In this document: one piece after another, positions 57,190-64,000 of the stretch
Layout: each line of letters starts with the position of its first letter
Numbering within the stretch: position 1 is the first letter of the stretch
Assembly (NCBI GenBank): GCA_009760855.2
Contig: WPIO01000007.1
Span: forward strand, 11,968,501 to 12,032,500
Direction of reading: 5' to 3'
Source: Cristatella mucedo
Taxonomy: Eukaryota; Bryozoa; Phylactolaemata; Cristatellidae
DNA length: 64,000 bases
Notes under the pieces: model-generated
Database searches by the model: none
Told to the model about the DNA's origin: nothing
The model's input: the letters and a program-made list of their open reading frames with translations, nothing else
Translations under genes and position numbers: made by a program

Positions 57190-57610
57190 CTTTTACGTAA
57201 TGTAAAGCATATAATGCACCTCCGTCTGTAACTCCACAGAGCCACAAAGACTATGCGTATGTTACGCAGGAGAGTTTTATAGAGTGCACACGCAGCCTAA
57301 GCGGCTTTCGGTGAGCATTCGGTGGCCAACAGACTTATTCTCACGTAGCTAAGAGAAAGTGAGAAGCATAGCTGAGTCAGCAGAGCAATTGAGGTAGTGA
57401 GTAACATGGAAGTAGTAGCTCAGAACGGCTAGAAAGAATGCCCCATAGTCGGCAGCACTAAGGTAGTTGTCGCTGCGTAAGAATCACGGCAGTGAGTTCC
57501 ACAACCTAGGAGCTGCAGAGCAAAAGCTTCTGTCGCCAGCGTTCTTTAAGCTGAGGAACGGAACAGCAAATTTACTTATCACTATAGGAGTTAAAGGCAC
57601 GAAGAGGAAA
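57190..57610 (-). mobile_element. LINE-B 3' portion in the CpG-rich region
   Basis: Minus strand: 3' UTR (ATGCACCTCCGTCTGTAACT; CCACAAAGACTATGCGTATG; CAGGAGAGTTTTATAGAG), then the C-terminus (FCSAAPRLWNSLP at about 57480-57530). It ends in the conserved LINE-B C-terminal coding segment at about 57610. Confidence 0.85.
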
Positions 57611-58308
57611 AAATGCCAGCGACAGTCACCGCCGAAGCCAGCCTTGCCGCATTCCGGCAGCGCCAGCTCGGCAAACTTAGCGGATCGCGTGCTGGGGGAG
57701 CGCTCAGGGAGCCGGGTGCACAGCGAGGGGGCGGGCGGTCGGGCGGGCTCTTCGGCCACCGGTTACGAGGCCGCCGAGCCGTCGCTGCTGCAGCCGCCGC
57801 CGCCGCCGCCGCCGGCCGATCCTCTGCTCTCTGCTTCCTCTCATTCCTCCCTCCCTCGCAGTCCGCTGGGCGCTAGCGCATTTCCATGCGGGGTCGAACG
57901 CTCGCCAACAATTTCGTCCATCTTCTCCGCGTCGTCGCCAGCTGGAGAGTTAAATTTAGAGCGCCTGAATCACTGCCTGAATCCCCGTGGCGCCGGCTCC
58001 GCTGGACGACGCAGCGCTGGCGACGCCCAGCTAACGCAATCACGCCCGCTAAAGAGGCGCGGGACCCTTTCCGACGCCCTTCGCTGCGGCCTCCGTCCGT
58101 CCGGCGACGCGAACCTGCGAACCCTTACCCTCTTGCCCACCACCCGATTTACGCCGCGCCGGAATAGTCGGAGTAGGCGCTCGATTCGAGCGAGAAATAA
58201 CTTGGAGCGACCTTGAGGCTACTTGGCAGGAGCAGCGCAGCCGGCACCGCAGCGCAGGCCCGCGGTGCAGTGGAGGTGGCCGGCCGAGTCGGACTGCTGC
58301 AGGCGGAA

Positions 58309-58353
58309 GCTGACTGTCCGAGCAGCCGCTCGTCGGCTGCTCGAACAGTCAGC
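58309..58353. other. 19-bp near-perfect hairpin with 7-nt loop
   Basis: GCTGACTGTCCGAGCAGCC (58309-58327) pairs with GGCTGCTCGAACAGTCAGC (58335-58353) with a single mismatch, which is a G-U or A-C pair depending on strand. The loop is GCTCGTC. It lies in the CpG-rich region and is not part of a repeat seen elsewhere in the window. Confidence 0.8.
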
Positions 58354-58860
58354 CAACTCCGACGCGCGGCGCGCGCGCGCAAGACGCACGGCGCGCGCGT
58401 GCGCGGTTTGGCTCGCGACCGAGTAGCGAGTTCGCTCCACCGACCGCATGCTTTGTTCGGCTCGCGCGGCTGCCGACGAGCGTCGCGAGCGCAGGCGGAC
58501 GCTCCGCACGGCGTCGGCCGCCGGTCTCCTAATCTTCCCTCGGTCCGACTCTTTGTCTCGGCGCGGCAGAAGCGGATTCTCCACCCGCCGCGAAGCGAAA
58601 AGCCAAATGCCGAGTAATGAATGGCCTGCCGCCGCCGCCGCCGCCGCCGCCGCCTACTTCAAAGTAGCCGGGTAGCACGAGGAAAAACGTTTATCACTTT
58701 TACGGTCCGACCGCGGCGAGCGGACCGGCGCTGCGAGCATTAAAATCCGCCGAATCGAAATGCTCGCAAAATGCCAAGCTTCAGTCGACGCGCGCGCGCC
58801 GGCTCGCGAAGCGCGCAGCAGAGGGCTCGACCGAAAGAAACCGCGCCGCGGCAAAAAGGT

Positions 58861-58894
<34 letters not shown>

Positions 58895-60163
58895 AGCATG
58901 GCTCACCGGCGCGCACCTGCCCGAGACGGCAGGCAGACGCCGCGCCGTAAATAGGCCGGCTTTTTGTTACGCGCGCGCTCGCTCGGGACCACCTCCGCTG
59001 CCTGCTCGTCGTGAGCCGCGACCGAGGGCGCCCGCGCCGCTCGGCGTCTGTCGTCGAAAGGACGCCGCCGCCGAACTTCCGCCACGCACTGCGGGTTGTT
59101 TTGGCGGACCGTCGTTTGCCCCGACGGTCGCAGCCGCCGCCGCCACCGCATCCGGAGGCCGTGACGTTCGCAAATCGATCTATGGGCGGCCACTGAATTC
59201 GCTCGCTGCTTCGCGAAAAACCGTCGTCGTCGCGGACCGCCCGCCCGCTGCATGCGCGACCGCTCTCCGCTCTCGCCTCCGCGACTGTCGCTTCTCCGCG
59301 ACCGACCACTCTCCTCGCCTCCTCTTCTCCCCGGGCGCTCCTCTATTTCCTGTCGCCTCTTCGTGTCACCAACGCGGCGGCACCCACTGCCGCCGCGCGT
59401 CTCCTAGGCGCCGCCGCCGTCGCTCGGCAGCCCGAGCTTCAAGGTGACCCGAGGGAGGAGAAGTGTGACATTGCTGCTGCAGTGCCAGTAGAATTCGGGC
59501 GGTTCGCGCGCTCCGTCGCAGCGTCGTCCGTCCGGCGGGCCGCGGCCGGCAGGACGGAGACGCTCGGTTCGCGGCCAAGAGGAGCCGCACCTCGCAGCAG
59601 CGGCGGTCGCGCGCCGCCGCTGCTGCTGCCCGGCGACGGACGCCGCGCCCGGCGGCGGCGAGCTTGGCCGGTCTCGCCGCCGCCGCCACCCAAGTTCGGC
59701 TCGTTGCGCGCGCGCGCGAGCCGCGGCGGGCGCCGGCTGCACGGCGCTTCGTCGCTGGCCGCGCGAGGAGCGCGACTTGGGCGCTACGTCGCGATCGGCC
59801 CAGTTTGCGACGGCAGAGGATCCGGGCCCGCAACGCTGTGCGCACGCGGCGAACGGCTAGGATTAAGGAAAGGAAATAAGAGAAAGCGGTCGGTCTCGTT
59901 AAAGCAGTTGTCTCAGCCAGTCGTCTCAGTTGTCTCAATCGTCGAGCCAGGGAGCGAGGCTCCTTCGAGGCGCCGCTGGAGATGCAGCTGCTAATGCGGC
60001 GGGCCAGTGGCAGCAGCGGCGAAATCCCTGGAGCCCCGGAGCCGCTGCTCGGGGCTTTGCGGCAGCGACGCGCTGGTGCGCGCGCGCAAGTGCTGACGCG
60101 TGTCCGCGCACAGCGACTCGTCCGCGCGTGCGGCTGAGGCAGGATAGGTTTCGGAGAGCTTCG

Positions 60164-60221
60164 ATGACCCTGCGAGATCTCGGAGGGGCGAGATGACCCT
60201 GCGAGATCTCGGAGGGGCGAG
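60164..60221. repeat. Perfect 29-bp tandem duplication
   Basis: Two identical 29-bp units starting ATGACCCTGCGAGATCTCGG, at 60164-60192 and 60193-60221. Confidence 0.95.
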
Positions 60222-60530
60222 AGAGTCGCCGAAAACCGTCCAATCCTGCTCGGCGGCGGCTTGGAAGAGCCGGCGAGAGCTGCGCCAACGAAGGAATAGT
60301 TTGAGCGTAGCGTGGCGCAGAGGACGAGCGATCTCAAAAGAAATAGAGCACCGTAGTCACCAGTACGCGCGATTGCACGATTCGCCCCCGAGGGGGGGTA
60401 GGGGCGAGGCAGGGCCCACCGAGGCGTTCGAGCCAGCGCTCCGCCCAGCGACCTTCGTGCAAGCGTGCTTAGGTGCGTCTAACGACGTGGCTGCCAGCCC
60501 AATGCGAAGGTCGAAGACTTAAGCATCGGT

Positions 60531-60982
60531 GCATTCCAAAGACAACCGGAGCACCCGTCTGGCCGCCTGCGTCGGAATATTTTGTGCGCGCGACTCGGCG
60601 AAATACAGAAAAACACGCCGCGTTTGCTCGAGACTGATCTCAAGTGGTGACAATGTCAACCACGAACGGGAGCGTCTTTTCCAAACCCAATGAAAGGTCC
60701 AGCCTCACTATGGTGGTGACAGATGTGGATTGAATGCCTATCGCTCTCCGGAGCTCGTGTCGACAGGCTTGAAAAGACTTGGCAGAGAAATCTATGCATG
60801 CAGATGCTACTGAGCATTTTCACGCGTCCGCCATAACCTCACTACATGTATCATCCGTATATATATATATATAATCTCTCTATATATGCTTAAATTTCTC
60901 AAGCGAACTGAACTACTTATGCCGGGCTTGGTGCGAAATCTTGCATCTAGCATCAGTAATTTTATTAGCCCGGTTGCATAGA
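60531..60982. other. Unassigned stretch
   Basis: Transition from CpG-rich to AT-rich DNA, with a short (TA)n at about 60859-60874. No gene seen. Confidence 0.4.
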
Positions 60983-61209
<227 letters not shown>

Positions 61210-61231
61210 TAAAATGAATCATAATCCACAA

Positions 61232-61530
61232 TTAAAAGCATGCAATTGTATAGCTCCCTCGGAAAACTGAATCAATTTCTAGGCACTAGAGATGCTGTAT
61301 AGAAAGCATTTCCAAATGATTGGTGGTAACATCCGCCAGAAGCAGGCGTATCTTAAGTGCGTATATGCGTACGAATGACGCATCACAAAGATCCACTAGA
61401 TGCTGTAATAAACAGGTGTGTTTTAAGCTCCTTTTAAATGTCGTCATGGCAGGGGACGTTGTGACGTGCGTTGGGTGTGAGTTTCAGGCTATTGGCGCTT
61501 AAGAACTAACGGCACAGTCTCCAAAGGTTT
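61232..61530 (-). mobile_element. LINE-A' 3' portion
   Basis: Tail TGTATAGCTCCCTCGGAAAA ... TTTCTAGGCACTAGAGATGC, 3' UTR (GGTAACATCCGCCAGAAGCA) and the C-terminal coding end (GGGGACGTTGTGACGTGCGT). It is closest to the copy at 37206. Confidence 0.75.
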
Positions 61531-62649
61531 TGAGGCGAGTAGGTCTCGGGATATAGCTAAACGGTGACTAGAAGGATATAGGAAGGTAAGCGGAATTATC
61601 TCCCCACAGTGTGTGGTTTATACGCCAGCAGATTTAATAATCATCTACGAGGTGAGAGCTAATGGAATGATCGACTTGCCATAACGCCAACACCCGCCAG
61701 TATCTTGTAATGTAGTAATGGCTGCGACGACGACCATAAGACGTCCTTAAAGAGTCAATATCAGTATGTGGCTGAATATTCCAACACGGCAATCTAGAAA
61801 ATTCAACAGATTTAATATGGAGCACTGTAAAATTGCCAAACCCGCTAAAAGATGCAGAATACTTTGCATAGCGCTCAACCCACTTGGAAACAATTTAAAA
61901 ACGATGAACTATAATAAAGAGCATGATTGCAGGGTATAAATTTCGAGAATGCTTGAGGACAAGTATAGGAATTCTTGCCCAACCAAAATCAGAAATGAAC
62001 TGTTTGAGTGTTGCACGAGCACAGCTGAACTCGCATTTCAAATTTCACGTTGATCCGTACAATATTGGCCTAGTTATGGAATTTGCAAGGTACAAAGCTG
62101 CATTTCAAAGGAAGCTCTTTGAAAGCCATTGCCATACACAGGCACCTCAAGAAGCTGCCAACACACACTTCGATGTGTCAAGATTCAATAAGTTGGAGTA
62201 CAAGTCGCATTTCAAGCAGAGTTCGGTAAAAGAAATTATTTTGAGGAATTGTGCTTTCGGTTTACTGCATAATCTGCATTCTTCTTTGTATTGCTTTATT
62301 TTTACGTGGAAGTCATCGAAACTTTGGATTGCATTTACAAAGTGTTGGTCTTTCGAAGTGCATCCTAGACAAAAAACTCAATTTCAGTCAAATTGTGTGC
62401 CCGATTTTCCGAATATTCACCGTTGAGCACCAGAGTCACGGCTGGAACTAAGTCAACTTTGCTAAATGAGAAAGAAATTGGAAGTTTAGGTTGCGCGAGG
62501 CAGAGGCACGACCGGCGGAAATAGTAAATCGCTCAAGACTAAAAGCCTTTCCTATCGCATCCAAAGGTCTGAGCTCCGGCCAGCGGCTCCACTCGCACTT
62601 GTAAGCACAGGTTTTAATGGCGACGCGCTTCGTGAACATACACTGGGAT
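61531..62649. other. Unassigned stretch with one 167-residue frame
   Basis: The plus frame 61923-62426 (167 residues, starting MIAGYKFRECLRTSIGILAQ) is fairly long for AT-rich DNA, but I recognise no domain, no signal peptide and no repeat family in it. It could be a remnant of an unknown element, an exon, or chance. Confidence 0.35.
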
Positions 62650-62877
62650 GACGAAATCTAAAAAGAAACTTACAACGCACGTTTCTATTACAGCACTGGG
62701 TGGGTCTTTGCGATTCGTCCTCCTTGTGCATGTACCTACTTACCTGCTCGTACCTGCTGCTTGCGGATGTTGCAACCGAATATTTGGCGATGCTTTTAAT
62801 GCAGAATCTCTTAAAGGGTCAGGAGAGAGATTCAGTTCTCTGAGGGTGCTATACAAACGTATTATTATTATTACACT
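62650..62877 (+). mobile_element. LINE-A' 3' end
   Basis: AAATCTAAAAAGAAACTTAC then TTTCTATTACAGCACTGGGT, and the tail AGAGAGATTCAGTTCTCTGA with GGGTGCTATACAAACGTATT ATTATTATTA. Plus strand. The inner stem AGAGA/TCTCT is intact while the outer stem is weakened. Confidence 0.72.
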
Positions 62878-63039
62878 GACTGCCCTCACCTATCACCTAG
62901 AGGCTATTCATGCAGTACTTACATAACCAGTGCAAGAAGATTTGTATGCACTACGTTCTTAGGATGAAGGCTGCTCTGCTGAGCGTTAAATACCTGGCAG
63001 CGTACGTTTATCCTTTTTTAATTGGCACGGGTACGGCTT

Positions 63040-63660
63040 GCCGTCAATAGAGTGGCGCTGCGACGCGGGATGACGACTCTAGGACCGCACTTTCGGCGGC
63101 TCACGGCCGCCGCATTTACGTTGCAGCTGCGGACCGCCGAAGTCCCGCTGTCGGTCGGTCGGTCTGTTGGTCGTTCGGTCGGTCGGTCGGGCGCCGTTGT
63201 GTGACAGCATTCTAGACAGCGACCCCCTTTCTCTCGCCGGAGCATGCACCATGACCCGCACTGGCCGAGCGCGATCCGCACAGATGAAGCATGGAAGTAA
63301 AGGACTAACTTCTACCGTCGAGCCGGTGGAGGAGAACGCGGCAGTCGACGTAGCCACCCGGCCACATTTCCCACTGGCACGGGACCGCTTGCGGCCCAGT
63401 AGCCGCATCGGCCGAAGAGAGCTCGCTGCCTTCGCGATAACTAACAGCCCGGAAGCGGTGCCGACGGAGAAGCAGAAGCAGCAGCTGACGGCTCGCTGCG
63501 TCAACGAAACAGTGCACCGCTGTCGTCCAGCCCCCGGAACCTCGCGCTTGCAGAATAAGCGCGATAAAAGTGCGACGCGCCTCCTCCCCCCAGCTTCGCA
63601 CGCCAAGGTTGAATTTCATCCTTCGCGGTTTCGTCCCTCGGCGTTCTCATCGAGATGAAC
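63040..63660. promoter_or_regulatory. Small CpG-rich stretch with (GGTC)n
   Basis: About 600 bp, GC- and CpG-rich, with a GGTC/GGTT tetranucleotide run at 63152-63190. The plus frame 63167-63658 (163 residues) and the minus frame 63079-63606 (175 residues) overlap and neither shows a domain, so I call no gene. Confidence 0.4.
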
Positions 63661-63677
63661 GTGCGCACGTCCGCAGT

Positions 63678-64000
63678 CTTGTCGTTTCAAGAAATCGGGG
63701 TCTGAGGCAGACCTAGTCAATTTTAAAGACTTCGAGTTTACACCCGAAAGCTTAAAAAAGCCAGGGCTTCTTTTTTCCTTAGAAAACCGAATTCCTGCCA
63801 GTCGGACACTAAACAGATTTATAAGACAGTAAACCATTTACTGGCCAATGCTGAGAAATCTGACTCCCCAGATATTAAGGGCTCAGCCGAAAAGTTTTCA
63901 GCCTTCTTTACTGAAAAAGTTGTGCACATTCGTGCCTCCATTAAGCCCCCTCCGACCAAAGCAATCGCCGTTCCTCAACCTGTGACCTTTCTTAAAAGGT
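63678..64000 (+). mobile_element. LINE-B, linker region, runs off the window
   Basis: Matches LINE-B from 10375 onward: GTCGTTTCAAGAAATCGGGG, TGAGGCAGACCTAGTCAATT, TTAAAAAAGCCAGGGCTTCT, TTCCTGCCAGTCGGACAC, then TTACTGGCCAATGCTGAGAA and CTTTCTTAAAAGG. This copy has intact spacing to the edge, and its RT would lie beyond 64000. Confidence 0.88.

Larger units (their letters stand above)
55975..60530. promoter_or_regulatory. Large CpG-rich region, interrupted by LINE pieces at 56970-57610
   Basis: About 4 kb of strongly GC- and CpG-rich sequence in two blocks (55975-56965 and 57612-60530). Long frames exist on both strands, but their compositions (Arg/Ala/Pro-rich) mirror each other and show no domain. 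Three (GCC)n runs lie at about 57789-57815, 58629-58652 and 58863-58893. Likely a CpG island cluster around a promoter; the gene is not identifiable here. Confidence 0.5.

Noticed and set aside
59366-60337. 323-residue minus-strand frame, and other long frames in the 56-60.5 kb CpG-rich region
   Set aside because: Very GC-rich DNA has few stop codons. Several long frames overlap on both strands, all Arg/Ala/Pro-rich with no domain or consistent codon pattern.
63079-63606. Host gene frame in the last CpG-rich stretch
   Set aside because: A similar-length frame overlaps it on the other strand (63167-63658) and neither shows a recognisable domain.

Overview
The window looks like repeat-rich DNA from an invertebrate animal. 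The reasons are introns-and-repeats style low coding density, many jockey-superfamily LINE copies (L2/CR1-like reverse transcriptases), tRNA-derived SINEs, Tc1 and pogo-like DNA transposons, a Ty3-like LTR element, long GA/CT, GT and TA microsatellites, and CpG-rich islands of about 0.6 to 4.5 kb. I cannot name the species or phylum from the sequence. I recognise no host protein-coding gene, rRNA or functional tRNA; every recognisable protein belongs to a mobile element, and nearly all are broken. Family names used below (LINE-A, LINE-A', LINE-B, SINE1, SINE2, repeat R) are my own labels, defined by comparing copies inside this window.

LINE-A is the dominant family. Its best copy (45392-48819, +) spans about 3.4 kb: GC-rich 5' end, APE endonuclease, reverse transcriptase, and a 3' tail that folds into a hairpin (AAAGCGCC ... 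AGAGA/TCTCT ... GGCGCTTT) before an (ATT)n end. Over 20 other copies are 5'-truncated, several of them only 80-125 bp long and consisting of just the hairpin tail. LINE-A' is a diverged sister. LINE-B is a second LINE with a different C-terminus (FGDRSFSSAGPRLWNSLP) and a different 3' end. SINE1 is a tRNA-derived SINE of about 150 bp whose 3' half resembles the LINE-A hairpin tail, so it is probably mobilised by that LINE. SINE2 is a second tRNA-like family with a conserved internal hairpin.

Layout: 1-4.8 kb, scattered LINE/SINE pieces, a 17-bp minisatellite and microsatellites. 4.8-12.5 kb, an almost continuous mosaic of LINE-A and LINE-B pieces, plus SINEs. 12.5-14 kb, unassigned. 14-18.5 kb, LINE-A split by a Ty3-like retrotransposon (LTR, gag, protease, RT, RNase H, start of integrase). 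18.5-20.6 kb, unassigned. 20.6-25.7 kb, LINE-B with an inserted LINE-A, then a long LINE-A. 25.7-26.2 kb, a pogo-like element. 26.7-29 kb, a GA tract and a CpG-rich island. 29.8-31.5 kb, a Tc1-like transposon carrying a LINE tail. 32.7-35.9 kb, a three-level nest (LINE-A containing LINE-A containing a solo LTR). 36-43 kb, LINE/SINE pieces and microsatellites. 43.3-44.9 kb, CpG island plus polypyrimidine tract. 45.2-49.2 kb, a TIR element containing the full-length LINE-A. 50-55.7 kb, sparse repeats. 55.7-60.5 kb, a large CpG-rich region with GCC runs. 61-64 kb, LINE-A' pieces, a small CpG-rich stretch, and LINE-B running off the end.

The window therefore reads as an intergenic or intronic insertion graveyard punctuated by CpG islands that may mark promoters of genes lying outside or not recognisable here. 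Its main value is structural: target-site duplications, a filled/empty site pair and nested insertions give relative ages for the families, and the SINE1/LINE-A shared tail gives a functional link between them.
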